This document shows positions 37,666 through 46,457 of a stretch of DNA of 64,000 bases, one piece after another. The stretch comes from Candidatus Ichthyocystis hellenicum (GTDB taxonomy: Bacteria > Pseudomonadota > Gammaproteobacteria > Burkholderiales > 2013Ark19i), in assembly GCF_001460935.1 (NCBI RefSeq), contig NZ_LN906597.1:1317825-1381824 (forward strand). The letters run 5' to 3'. The notes under the pieces were generated by a model. That model did not search any database and was not told where the DNA came from. It saw only the letters and a list, made by a program, of their open reading frames with translations. Each line of letters starts with the position of its first letter. Positions within the stretch are counted from its first letter, which is position 1. The position numbers and the translations under genes are program-made.

Positions 37666-39363
37666 ATGTATAACACGCATATAAGGTACGTTAGTGTGGT
37701 CAATAAATTTTACTTACAACAAAGAGAGGTGTTTTTTCTATTAGGATATGCTACTCACGTTTTTAGTGCTATCATCTGCCCTTATCGGGTTTTGATTCCT
37801 AATACTGTATCTATACCTTCAAATTCTTTGTCTTCAGATTTTTGGGCTATGGTTACTGATATACGAGATAGACATCTTGATATTTGTAATAGAATTATAA
37901 GAAAAGATCCATCGTTGCTTTACGATGATGGTCGTTTTTCTGACAATCTTTGGAAGAGGTACGATTATTTCCACTATATTCATCAATTATATCTTCTATT
38001 TTGCGATTTTATAGAACGCTATCTAGGTGTGCTGTTTTTTAGTTACCATTTTACAGATATTCAAAATTATTTGTTAAAAGAATGGATAGTAGCAATTAAC
38101 CCTGCTAATTATTTTTTTACTAATCCTGTTGCTTTGACGGAATCAATTAGAAGTTCAGGAGAGACAGTTCGACGTGGATTAAATTTACTTTCTCGTGACA
38201 TTCGTAACATAGATATAGGTCGGGTTCCGGATGGACATTTTAAGGTTGGGGATAATCTTGCAACGACACCTGGTGTAGTGGTGTTTAAGACTGATCTCTA
38301 TGAAATTATTTCATATAATCATCCTTCACCAGTTCATCCCCCTATAGTTTTTTTCCCTGCCTGTGTAAACAAATTTTATATTCTAGATCTCCAAAAAGAA
38401 AATTCATTAGTGAGATTTTGTTTGTCACATGGGCATCAAGTATTTATGTTGTCTTGGTATAACAGAAAGTATTTTACGTTGAAGAATTATGTATATGCTC
38501 TTATAGATTCTATGGATATTATTCGTAAAATAACAGGGTATGATCAGTTACATGTTCTCGGATATTGCATTGGTGGTTTCCTGCTATATATGGCATTAAT
38601 GATATTGTCATCTCAAAATCGCGATTGGGTTTGTAGTGCAACCTTATTGACTTCTATGATTAATTCATCTTATTCAGGAATACTAGGTTCATTTATACAA
38701 AAGGAAACTATTGATCTTATTAAAATTAGATCTAATATTGATCCCGTAATATATGGTCACGAATTATCATGGATGTTTGCATTTATACGTTCAGATAGTC
38801 TAGTTTGGTCTTATGTTAGAGAAAGATATTTGATGGGAAGAGAAGCAGAACCGTTTGATATTTTGGCTTGGAATGCAGACCATATTGATGTATCAGCTAT
38901 AATGCTAGCTGAATATCTAGAGTTGCTTTATTTAAAAAATGTGCTAATGCAAGATTATTTTTTTTGGGATGGATATTCTATTAGTAGTAAAATGATTACC
39001 TGCCCAATGTATCTTATTTCTTGCTTGCGTGACAGTATTGTTCCATGGAAATCTGTTTATTCAGGAATATCATCATTTCCAAACGCTTCCATTCGTTTTG
39101 CTTTGTCTTGTGCAGGGCATACTGCAGGTGTAGTTTCTCCACCGCATAATACTAAAAGATCATATTTTGCTGAGGATTATAGTTTTTTAGCTAAAGGAAA
39201 AGACATACTTTCTTGCTCACCTAACCAAGGAAGTTGGTGGTTAGATTGGTGTAAATGGCTACGTCAATCTCATGCTTTTAAGAATAATGATCATGAATAT
39301 CCCTATACTCCACTATATAAAGCTCCTGGAATGTACGTTTTTAAAGGAAAAGCTAATGCGTAG
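37666..39363 (+). CDS. phaC: Polyhydroxyalkanoate synthase, class I-like
   Basis: Polymerises 3-hydroxybutyryl-CoA into PHB granules in the cytoplasm. An alpha/beta-hydrolase-type core is visible with the lipase-like box GYCIGG (nucleophile Cys 301), Asp 456 in CLRDSIVPW and His 485 in CAGHTAG, the expected triad. The WNADH motif is present at about 402-406. At 565 residues it is in the usual class I range. No strong ribosome-binding site precedes the ATG at 37666, so the true start may lie further in. The gene overlaps phaB by 8 nt, implying co-translation. Confidence 0.93.
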   Translation: MYNTHIRYVSVVNKFYLQQREVFFLLGYATHVFSAIICPYRVLIPNTVSIPSNSLSSDFWAMVTDIRDRHLDICNRIIRKDPSLLYDDGRFSDNLWKRYDYFHYIHQLYLLFCDFIERYLGVLFFSYHFTDIQNYLLKEWIVAINPANYFFTNPVALTESIRSSGETVRRGLNLLSRDIRNIDIGRVPDGHFKVGDNLATTPGVVVFKTDLYEIISYNHPSPVHPPIVFFPACVNKFYILDLQKENSLVRFCLSHGHQVFMLSWYNRKYFTLKNYVYALIDSMDIIRKITGYDQLHVLGYCIGGFLLYMALMILSSQNRDWVCSATLLTSMINSSYSGILGSFIQKETIDLIKIRSNIDPVIYGHELSWMFAFIRSDSLVWSYVRERYLMGREAEPFDILAWNADHIDVSAIMLAEYLELLYLKNVLMQDYFFWDGYSISSKMITCPMYLISCLRDSIVPWKSVYSGISSFPNASIRFALSCAGHTAGVVSPPHNTKRSYFAEDYSFLAKGKDILSCSPNQGSWWLDWCKWLRQSHAFKNNDHEYPYTPLYKAPGMYVFKGKANA

Positions 39364-40093
39364 CGCTTTGGTAACCGGTGGTATGGGTGGAATAGGGCAT
39401 GCTATTTGCAATAAATTTCTTGATTGTGGTTATTTAGTTATAGTTGGATATAACCGTTCCCACGATGCAGCAAAGGAATGGTTATCTCAGTTCTTTGAGA
39501 ATGATGATAGAATTTTGGGAGTCTTTGTTAATGTTTCAGATTATAAATCATGCCAAGAGTGCATTGATACCATTAAAGAAAAAGGAATTACTGTTGATAT
39601 TTTAGTCAATAATGCTGGAATAACTAGGGATTCTACATTTTGTAAAATGACCTATGAAGTTTGGAGTGATGTTATTCGAACTAACCTTGACTCTGTCTTT
39701 AATATGACCAAACAGGTAGTTAATGGAATGGTAGAAAGGCAATGGGGGAGAATAGTCAACATATCATCTATAACTGGACAGAAAGGTGCTTTTGGTCAGG
39801 TTAACTATGCGGCAGCTAAAGCTGGGGTTCATGGATTTACAAAATCATTGGCGCTTGAGGTCGCAAAAAAGGGGGTAACGGTCAATACTGTTTCACCTGG
39901 GTACATTGCTACTCCTATGGTAAAAAAAATACCAGAAAATATAATGGAATCTAAAATCATACCGCATATTCCAGTGGGAAGGTTAGGTGATCCAACTGAG
40001 GTTGCTTCTTTAGTTGCCTATCTTGTTTCTGATGATGCTAAATTTATTACTGGTGCGAATATAGCAATAAATGGTGGACAGCATATGTTTTAA
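39356..40093 (+). CDS. phaB: Acetoacetyl-CoA reductase (short-chain dehydrogenase)
   Basis: Reduces acetoacetyl-CoA to (R)-3-hydroxybutyryl-CoA with NADPH, supplying PhaC. From the ATG at 39356 the protein is 245 aa, the usual PhaB length; a longer open frame begins at 39272 but runs inside phaC. Visible features: nucleotide-binding GGMGGIG (8-14), NNAG (85-88), catalytic Ser 138, Tyr 151 and Lys 155, and the SPGYIATPM stretch typical of PhaB/FabG. FabG is the alternative, but the overlap with phaC favours PhaB. No phaA (thiolase) is present in the window. Confidence 0.93.
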   Translation: MRSALVTGGMGGIGHAICNKFLDCGYLVIVGYNRSHDAAKEWLSQFFENDDRILGVFVNVSDYKSCQECIDTIKEKGITVDILVNNAGITRDSTFCKMTYEVWSDVIRTNLDSVFNMTKQVVNGMVERQWGRIVNISSITGQKGAFGQVNYAAAKAGVHGFTKSLALEVAKKGVTVNTVSPGYIATPMVKKIPENIMESKIIPHIPVGRLGDPTEVASLVAYLVSDDAKFITGANIAINGGQHMF

Positions 40094-40222
40094 CTTATCT
40101 CTATGCAGTATAGGTAATTTTTTTGCTACCAACGTTTCGTATAATTATGAGCTTATATGAGGTTGTAATTACTTATTTTGTATAATATTATCCTTGATTG
40201 GAACTTTTATCGGATGTAGCAG

Positions 40223-40822
40223 ATGTCTAAAGTTGGAAATATTTTGGGAAGTAGTGGTGAATATTCAGATTTTGAAATTAGAGTTACTAATGAAGATGAT
40301 AGTTCGAAGGTTTCTCCTTCTTCGAATAACCGAGGTGGTTTATCTGCCCTGTCATGTGCTAGTGACTACGGTGCTATTATGACGCAGTGCGATTCTAATC
40401 CCTGTGAAGGATATTATGTTACTGGATGTGGGTCTTCTCCGGCATTATCTGCTGCTGTATCAGCAAGTGCTTATGTAATTTCTAGTAAAGACGAAGAGTG
40501 TGGTGGGTTGCCGGCTAGTGAAATTACTGCTCCGCTTGTTCCTCTGAAAAACTATCCCCCTAAGTATGGGATCTGTAGTTTGTCATACGATTATGGTGGT
40601 AATAATGCAATGCTAGATCTTAATCAGGATCTTGGCGATGTTTTCCATTCTTATAGCGATGATATTGCTAGCGATTGTAAGAGAAAATCGCTTGTTATTT
40701 TTTCAGGATCAATTTTGGTTTGCACCGTGCTAGGTACTCTAATGATGGCACCTATTTGTCTAGGGTTATTAAATTCAGATAGCGAACTACTACAGGGTTT
40801 ATGCCAATCAGCTGCATTTTAA
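40223..40822 (+). CDS. Cys/Ser-rich single-TM protein between phaB and phaR (199 aa)
   Basis: Unrecognised. A polar, Ser-, Asp- and Cys-rich region of about 150 residues (Cys at 45, 56, 61, 69, 93, 118 and 152) is followed by one hydrophobic segment (157-182) and a short end containing LLQGLC. The end resembles the start of the Cys loop in the 48500 protein, so this may be a shortened relative that lacks the second membrane segment. It stands between two PHB genes on the same strand but has no evident link to PHB metabolism. A granule-associated role cannot be excluded. Confidence 0.65.
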   Translation: MSKVGNILGSSGEYSDFEIRVTNEDDSSKVSPSSNNRGGLSALSCASDYGAIMTQCDSNPCEGYYVTGCGSSPALSAAVSASAYVISSKDEECGGLPASEITAPLVPLKNYPPKYGICSLSYDYGGNNAMLDLNQDLGDVFHSYSDDIASDCKRKSLVIFSGSILVCTVLGTLMMAPICLGLLNSDSELLQGLCQSAAF

Positions 40823-40917
40823 GTGCTACATTGGACCATGAATGCTAATTTTTATTTCTTTTAAATAATTAACTCTCGTGTTAGTGTAGCTCAGTTGTTT
40901 ATTTTGTTCATTTATGA

Positions 40918-41475
40918 ATGATTTTTATGAGCCGTTTAATTAAAAAGTACCCTAATCGCCGTTTGTATGATACAGAGACAAGCGCTTATATTACACTCAA
41001 CGACATAAAGAATTTGGTCGTTTCCTCAGAAGAGTTTGTAGTTATAGATGTGAAGAAAGGTGATGACATAACACGCAGCGTGTTAATGCAGGTTCTACTA
41101 GAGGAAGAAAACAGCAATACCCCGGTATTTTCCGCAGAGTTTCTAAAGATTATGATAAGGTGCTACGGTCATCCCATGCAAGGTGTTTTCTATAGTTACC
41201 TTGAAAAAAGCATAAAGGAATTTTTTTCTTCGTGTTCTGAGAGTGAAGGCGGTAAACCATCTGATGGTCATAATATGCCTAGTATGTCGTCTGATATGAG
41301 TGCGAATGAGCCTAACAATATGTGGCCTAACTTTTGGGGTATGCCAGCTTTTCAGGATATTATTAATGCCTATCTGAGTCAGACCAACGTGATATTCGAC
41401 CAAGTGAAGGATCAAGTCGGAAAGATGTGGGGCGTTCCTAGTGGGACTACCGAAGATAAGGCCGATGAGTCCTAG
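40918..41475 (+). CDS. phaR: Polyhydroxyalkanoate synthesis repressor
   Basis: The N-terminus RLIKKYPNRRLYDTETSAYI is the hallmark of PhaR, a DNA-binding regulator that also binds PHB granules and de-represses phasin genes when polymer is present. The family's accumulation-regulator domains follow up to about residue 100, then a Ser/Asn/Met-rich C-terminus. An internal ATG at 40927 (MSRLIKKYPN) is an equally likely start. The last 4 bases overlap the end of the convergent MATE gene. Confidence 0.92.
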   Translation: MIFMSRLIKKYPNRRLYDTETSAYITLNDIKNLVVSSEEFVVIDVKKGDDITRSVLMQVLLEEENSNTPVFSAEFLKIMIRCYGHPMQGVFYSYLEKSIKEFFSSCSESEGGKPSDGHNMPSMSSDMSANEPNNMWPNFWGMPAFQDIINAYLSQTNVIFDQVKDQVGKMWGVPSGTTEDKADES

Positions 41476-42842
41476 TTGGTGTTTTTGACCAATTGGTAGT
41501 TGTTTCTGTGTAGGTTTTTTTGGGTCCAGATGTAGCAAATATGCAAAAAGGCGTTGCATATTGCTAGGCTTAGCGTGCATGACATCCAGAATATTTGCAC
41601 TCCAAGATAATTGGTTTCGAAAGTTTTCTGCCACGACATCAGTGTTGCTATGTATCCGCCACCAATTCCGATTCCCCACATGCACACCATGTATATGATC
41701 ATGGGCCAAAAAGTTTGCTCCATCCCCTTTAGTACGGCATATTGTATTATGCTCATCCAGTCGAAAATTTGGAAAAGGGATATTATAGGGATAAGCGGCA
41801 GTACTATACTTCCCACGTTTGGATTGTTATTGAAAAAATTGGAAATTTTGTGAGCATATCCAACCATTAGTAGTGCTAAAAAAATACTACAAAATAAAGC
41901 TATACGCATGGAAGAGCGAAGAGTTTGTCTTATTCCATCATATTTTTCTGCGCCTCTTTGTCTTGCTACCAAGATGGTGGTAGCGGTTCCAAGACTTACG
42001 GGGCCTACATAAATAATAGAAACTAGGTTACTTGCTATGTGATTTGCACCTATTTGGTGCACTCCCAGGGGTACCATTATCATGCTTATAATGTAGAAGG
42101 ATGTAGACTGTATACAGTGTATTATCCCGTTAGACCATCCTAATCTTAGGACTTTTTTTATTGTTTTTTTGCAGCAAATAGTTGATGGCCAAGTTGGTAA
42201 GTAAGGTGTTAGTTTTCTATTGCTTGCCATAAAAATAAATAAAATAGAAACTATGCTCCAGTTCGTTATGGTAGATGATAATGCGCAGTTTGTAATTGCC
42301 TCCATATGGGAATGGCTCATATTCAAGAGAAGAGTTAGTGTTATTGATACTTTAAAAAATAAGTAAAAAAGAGCTATAACTAGTGCATTCCATGGTTGAT
42401 TTAGGGTGTTAAGATAAGTTGTTCCAAATCTTATCAACAAAGCAGCCGGTAGTGCAGCTGCCATTCCCCTTAAGTAGGGAACAATCAGTTCTTGCAGACT
42501 TGAGTTGTCGGCCGTTGCATACATCCACAGTGGGCTGTAGTTTAGTATTGCTATTCCAATTACAGATAGTATGGCTATCAAAAGGTAGGCTTGTCCGTGA
42601 AGATGACGGAAGGTTGGGGTTTCTTTTGCGCCATGAGCATGAGATAGTAGGGCATTGAAGATTTGTATGATCCCTATCAAGATGACGTACAGAGTTACGT
42701 ATATGCTTGCTCCTAATCCTAGAGCGGCTAGTAACAATGCTGAATATTGCCCAGCGTATATTGTGTCTGTTATTGGTGCTAACACTAATAACATCTGTGT
42801 TAAAAGTATGGGTATAGTTAGCTTGATCAACTGTGTTTTCAT
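41472..42842 (-). CDS. MATE family multidrug/metabolite exporter
   Basis: A 456-residue polytopic protein with about 12 hydrophobic segments. The start (LTIPILLTQMLLVLAPITDTIYAG) and the two-fold repeated layout are typical of MATE Na+- or H+-driven antiporters of the NorM branch. Substrate cannot be told. It stands alone on the minus strand, convergent with phaR, and a perfect inverted repeat lies about 130 bp upstream of its start. Confidence 0.9.
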   Translation of the reverse strand: MKTQLIKLTIPILLTQMLLVLAPITDTIYAGQYSALLLAALGLGASIYVTLYVILIGIIQIFNALLSHAHGAKETPTFRHLHGQAYLLIAILSVIGIAILNYSPLWMYATADNSSLQELIVPYLRGMAAALPAALLIRFGTTYLNTLNQPWNALVIALFYLFFKVSITLTLLLNMSHSHMEAITNCALSSTITNWSIVSILFIFMASNRKLTPYLPTWPSTICCKKTIKKVLRLGWSNGIIHCIQSTSFYIISMIMVPLGVHQIGANHIASNLVSIIYVGPVSLGTATTILVARQRGAEKYDGIRQTLRSSMRIALFCSIFLALLMVGYAHKISNFFNNNPNVGSIVLPLIPIISLFQIFDWMSIIQYAVLKGMEQTFWPMIIYMVCMWGIGIGGGYIATLMSWQKTFETNYLGVQIFWMSCTLSLAICNAFLHICYIWTQKNLHRNNYQLVKNTN

Positions 42843-42974
42843 TTTGATGTGCCAACCTCTGGTGTTTGTAATACATTAAGCGTGGTTATTCCATACGCTT
42901 ATGCTAATACAATATTACTGTTTCGGCTGAGCATATTTTTCGCTTTTTTTTTACGGTATTTTAGGATGCATAAT

Positions 42975-43000
42975 ACGAAATATTTCCAATAATATTTCGT
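42975..43000. repeat. 10-bp perfect inverted repeat upstream of the MATE gene
   Basis: ACGAAATATT at 42975-42984 and AATATTTCGT at 42991-43000 with a 6-nt loop. No T run follows on either strand, so an operator is more likely than a terminator. The rest of the 42843-43247 gap is AT-rich and shows no gene. Confidence 0.55.
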
Positions 43001-43247
43001 CATAATTTAAAAAGTATGCAAAAAAATGTCCGCTAGTTATAAATCTACAGTATTAGTAATTTATTTATTTAGCTATTTAATTTTTAAATTGTTCATATCA
43101 TATTGATTTGACATATTTTAATTTTTATCTATAACCTTACGCAATATTTTTTACGGAGGGATTAGTTACTAACGTTACTATGCTAATGTTATAATATATT
43201 TCTGTCCAGGATAACAATCTGCTTTTAGTTGTTAACGATTCATGTGC

Positions 43248-43988
43248 CTATTTATGTGTTTTAGGATAGTTAGAGGAAATTATTTTTTCAGTATCCAATG
43301 CCAGTTGTTTCATTCCCATTTTATTATAGCAATAGGCCACTTTTTCCAGAGCATTTTTTCTAAGGGGAGAGTTTGGGTGGTTAACAATAACACTCTGGAA
43401 GCGAGACAAGGCAGCAGAATAAGCTGAGTGCTCAAGATAAAAAATAGCTACGTCTAGATCGTGCTTGGCAAGTAAAAAGTCAATGTCCAACATGTACTTT
43501 TCAGCATCCCGTTTAAGGACACTATTTGGATATTTAGTAACAAGTTCCTTAAAAGCTAGGAAGGACTCCTGAAGGCTTCTAGGATCACGATCAGCAGGAC
43601 TCTGTTTAGCTATTGCATACAGCAAGTAGTGGTCGCGTTCGTACAGTATCAGGGCTTTTAAGTAGAGTGCGTAATCAGCATGTTTGTCGGTAGGATAGAT
43701 CCTCAGAAATCTCTCACATACTGCCAAGGCCTGATCTGGGTCATCACTTTTATAGTATGCATAAGCAAGCTCAATCTCACCATTACGAGTCAATGTACTA
43801 TTAGGAAAGCGATTACTTAAGGCCTCGTAATAACGAACAGCAGATGCATAATCTCCGGAGTCCAAGTCATCTTGGGCCATTCTATACAAGCTAGAAGGTG
43901 GGAGGTCCGGTCCAACATCAACTGACTCAAGGTAAGCACAACCAGACAGAGCCAGAACAGAAGCTACAGCTAAAAAGAACCGGCGCAT
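43248..43988 (-). CDS. bamD: Outer-membrane assembly lipoprotein BamD
   Basis: Essential partner of BamA in folding outer-membrane beta-barrels, anchored in the inner leaflet of the outer membrane. From the ATG at 43988 (GGAAAG upstream) the signal peptide MRRFFLAVASVLALSGC ends in a lipobox with Cys 17. The following roughly 230 residues form TPR-like repeats (SLYRMAQDDLDSGDYASAV, ALAVCERFLRIYPTDKHADYAL). Length (246 aa) fits the family. A longer frame from 44027 would put the signal peptide inside and is rejected. Confidence 0.93.
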   Translation of the reverse strand: MRRFFLAVASVLALSGCAYLESVDVGPDLPPSSLYRMAQDDLDSGDYASAVRYYEALSNRFPNSTLTRNGEIELAYAYYKSDDPDQALAVCERFLRIYPTDKHADYALYLKALILYERDHYLLYAIAKQSPADRDPRSLQESFLAFKELVTKYPNSVLKRDAEKYMLDIDFLLAKHDLDVAIFYLEHSAYSAALSRFQSVIVNHPNSPLRKNALEKVAYCYNKMGMKQLALDTEKIISSNYPKTHK

Positions 43989-44044
43989 CCAAAGATCTTT
44001 CCACGTCAAAGCGCAACCACCAAACAAGTCCTAAAACAACCAAG

Positions 44045-44115
44045 AGGCGGGAGTCGGAATCGAACCGGCGTCCACGGCTTTGCAGGCCGCTGCATAACCA
44101 CTCTGCCACCCCGCC
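44045..44115 (-). tRNA. tRNA-Cys (GCA)
   Basis: Minus-strand cloverleaf: acceptor GGCGGGG pairs with the 3' TCCCGCC (one G-U), anticodon loop CTGCAAA with anticodon GCA, T-arm with GGTTCGATTCC. The 3' CCA is not encoded. Confidence 0.95.
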
Positions 44116-44157
44116 GATATATTTTATCACCCAAAAATCAACGATACCTTTATTTAC

Positions 44158-44233
44158 TGGAGCGGGAAACGAGTCTCGAACTCGCGACCTCAACCTTGGC
44201 AAGGTTGCGCTCTACCAACTGAGCTATTCCCGC
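44158..44233 (-). tRNA. tRNA-Gly (GCC)
   Basis: Minus-strand cloverleaf: acceptor GCGGGAA paired with TTCCCGC, D-arm AGCTCAGTTGGTAGAGC, anticodon GCC in CCTTGCCAAGG, T-arm GAGTTCGAGACTC, encoded CCA at 44158-44160. Confidence 0.97.
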
Positions 44234-44289
44234 CTATTGTAACATTATTGTCGCCTTGTAGGTGTGCGATGTCAATAACAAAACATATT

Positions 44290-44380
44290 TGGTGCCCAGG
44301 GCCGGACTTGAACCGGCAAGGGATTTTAAAGTCCCGGCGGATTTTAAGTCCGCTGTGTCTACCAATTTCACCACCCGGGC
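44290..44380 (-). tRNA. tRNA-Leu (UAA)
   Basis: Minus-strand class II tRNA with long variable arm. Acceptor GCCCGGG pairs with CCTGGGC, D-arm TGGTGAAATTGGTAGACA, anticodon TAA in GGACTTAAAATCC, T-arm GCCGGTTCAAGTCCGGC, encoded CCA. Confidence 0.97.
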
Positions 44381-44515
44381 AATCCAGTGACAGTTTATAT
44401 CACATGAATAGAAATCATGCAGAAATTTTTGCAATTTTTTTTTATGTAATACAAAATCTGGTAATTTTGTGACAATTATACAAATTTAATGATTTTTATT
44501 TACAGGAGGTTAGCA

Positions 44516-45031
44516 ATGTCTTTTAATGATCTTACTTCTGGAGTATTAGCTCCACGTGAATTTAATGTAGTTATTGAAATACCAGCCAATTCTGACCCAG
44601 TTAAGTATGAAGTTGATAAAGAATCAGGTACATTGAGAGTTGATAGATTTATAAATGTTTCCATGCGTTATCCTATGGACTACGGTTATATCCCCGGTAC
44701 TTTTTCCGATGATGGTGATCCTCTAGATGTACTTGTTATGTGCCCGGCGAAATTGGTTCATGGCTGCGTTTTGCTATGTCGGGCTGTTGGGGCATTAAAT
44801 ATGACGGATGAGAGCGGTGAAGATACTAAAATAATAGCGCTTCCCTGCATCAAGTGCGCTCCGATGTACTCACACATAAAGCGTATTTCAGATATTACTG
44901 AGAGTTCCAAGCGCGAATTAGTGCATTTTTTTGAACACTACAAGGACTTGGAGGAGGGCAAGTGGGTCAAAATTTCCGGATTTGTAGATAAAGAAGAGGC
45001 TGAGAAAATAATTTCAGACTCTATTTTGTGA
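44516..45031 (+). CDS. ppa: Inorganic pyrophosphatase (family I)
   Basis: Hydrolyses pyrophosphate to phosphate and so pulls biosynthetic reactions forward. The ATG at 44516 is chosen because a strong AGGAGG lies 6 nt before it; the open frame extends back to 44489. 171 residues, standard for the bacterial hexameric enzyme. Visible catalytic motifs: YPMDYGYIPGT and DDGDPLDVLV, with the Asp residues that bind Mg2+. Confidence 0.96.
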   Translation: MSFNDLTSGVLAPREFNVVIEIPANSDPVKYEVDKESGTLRVDRFINVSMRYPMDYGYIPGTFSDDGDPLDVLVMCPAKLVHGCVLLCRAVGALNMTDESGEDTKIIALPCIKCAPMYSHIKRISDITESSKRELVHFFEHYKDLEEGKWVKISGFVDKEEAEKIISDSIL

Positions 45032-45037
45032 TTTTTT

Positions 45038-45763
45038 CTATATTTTAGATAAAAATTTCTGTACGCGCTCAGAACCAGTTTCATCGAAGAATTTTTCTAC
45101 AGGGCAATCTTCTATTATTTCTCCAGATTCGATAAAAACTATTCTGTGCGCTACTTGTTTGGCAAATGACATTTCATGTGTTACCACTATCATCGTCATT
45201 CCTTCTTTTGCAAGTTCCGTCATTACTCCTAGTACTTCTTTAGTCATCTCTGGATCCAGGGCCGATGTTGGTTCGTCAAAAAGCATAGCGATTGGGGTCA
45301 TGGCTAAAGATCTAGCAATGGCAACACGTTGTTTTTGGCCGCCAGAAAGTTGTCCTGGATACTTGTGTGCATGTGCCCCCATTCCAACTCGATCTAGCAA
45401 TTCAAAAGCTTTTTTGCGAGCTTCATCCTTACTAAAACCTAATACTTTGATAGGAGCCAAGGTTATGTTGTCAATAACCTTAAGATGAGGAAATAGTTCA
45501 TAACTTTGAAATACCATTCCTATGCAAGACCTTAGCTTCGGCAGATCAGTTTTGGGATTGCTCAGGTCTATCCCATCAACTACTATTTTCCCCTTTTGAA
45601 AATCCTCCAATCCATTTATGCACTTTATTAGCGTCGATTTTCCTGATCCAGAAGGGCCACATATAACTACTACCTCTCCCTTTTCTATATTCAAAGAACA
45701 ATTTTTAAGTATCTGAACACTTCCATAGTGCTTGCATACTGATTGTATAGATATCATGCTCAT
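45038..45763 (-). CDS. gltL: Glutamate/aspartate ABC transporter, ATP-binding subunit
   Basis: ATPase of a polar amino acid importer. Walker A GPSGSGKST (36-44), Q-loop around VFQSYELFPH, signature LSGGQ (139-143), Walker B MLFDEPTSALD and the switch His in VVTHEMSF. 241 residues, the length of E. coli GltL. It is last of four genes in the order binding protein, permease, permease, ATPase, 4 bp after the upstream permease. GlnQ is the closest alternative name. Confidence 0.9.
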   Translation of the reverse strand: MSMISIQSVCKHYGSVQILKNCSLNIEKGEVVVICGPSGSGKSTLIKCINGLEDFQKGKIVVDGIDLSNPKTDLPKLRSCIGMVFQSYELFPHLKVIDNITLAPIKVLGFSKDEARKKAFELLDRVGMGAHAHKYPGQLSGGQKQRVAIARSLAMTPIAMLFDEPTSALDPEMTKEVLGVMTELAKEGMTMIVVTHEMSFAKQVAHRIVFIESGEIIEDCPVEKFFDETGSERVQKFLSKI

Positions 45764-45767
45764 GAAG

Positions 45768-46457
45768 TTACCTTCTTAAGTGTTGATTATGAATGTTAAG
45801 TCGATTTCCAATGTGCCTGGAAAAATAAGAAAATCCGTAGCAAATAAAAAAATACGATACGGCACAGAATATATACATTTCTGTTGGCATAAATTCACGT
45901 TGCGCAATATTATCGGCTGCACCAAAAAAATCTATTGCTCCTATTGCGTATACTAGTGATATATCCTGAAAAATAATAAAAATTTGTGTCATAAGCACAG
46001 GAAAAACATTCCTATATGCCTGAGGTAAAATTATGTAACGCATGGTTCTAATGTACCCGAAACCTATGGAGTAGGATGCCAGTATTTGCCCGCGTGAAAT
46101 GGATTGTATTCCAGACCTTATTATTTCGCTAAAATAGGCAGACTCGAAAAAAGCAAAAGAGTAGTATGCAGAACTTTCAGCACTGATGCGAAAAAAATCA
46201 CCAGTAAATATTTTAACCAGGAAGGGCAATATCACGTATAGAGACATCATCACCTGCACGAGCGGGATACTGCGGAAGAAGTTTATGTATACTTTGGCAA
46301 ATATTCTAAGGTAACGTGACTTAGATATTGACATTAGAGAAAGGATCGTTCCAAAAAATAGTCCAAATACAACGGCAACGCAAGACACCTTAATGCTATA
46401 CATCAAACCATTTAACAAGAAATCAGCATTTTCAACTATGGTAGATAAAAAAATCAT
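45768..46457 (-). CDS. gltK: Glutamate/aspartate ABC transporter, permease
   Basis: Inner-membrane permease with several membrane segments. The stretch SYSIGFGYIRTMRYIILPQAYRN is the EAA-type loop of amino acid permeases that contacts the ATPase. 229 residues, close to GltK. Its start overlaps the end of the preceding permease gene by 4 nt (ATGA), a sign of translational coupling. Confidence 0.88.
   Translation of the reverse strand: MIFLSTIVENADFLLNGLMYSIKVSCVAVVFGLFFGTILSLMSISKSRYLRIFAKVYINFFRSIPLVQVMMSLYVILPFLVKIFTGDFFRISAESSAYYSFAFFESAYFSEIIRSGIQSISRGQILASYSIGFGYIRTMRYIILPQAYRNVFPVLMTQIFIIFQDISLVYAIGAIDFFGAADNIAQREFMPTEMYIFCAVSYFFICYGFSYFSRHIGNRLNIHNQHLRR

Noticed and set aside
41143-41709. 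188-codon minus-strand frame across the phaR/MATE junction
   Set aside because: A His/Arg-rich shadow of phaR and of the MATE gene; both real genes are clearly recognised.
43898-44434. Several frames over the tRNA cluster
   Set aside because: They run through three well-formed tRNAs and have no credible content.
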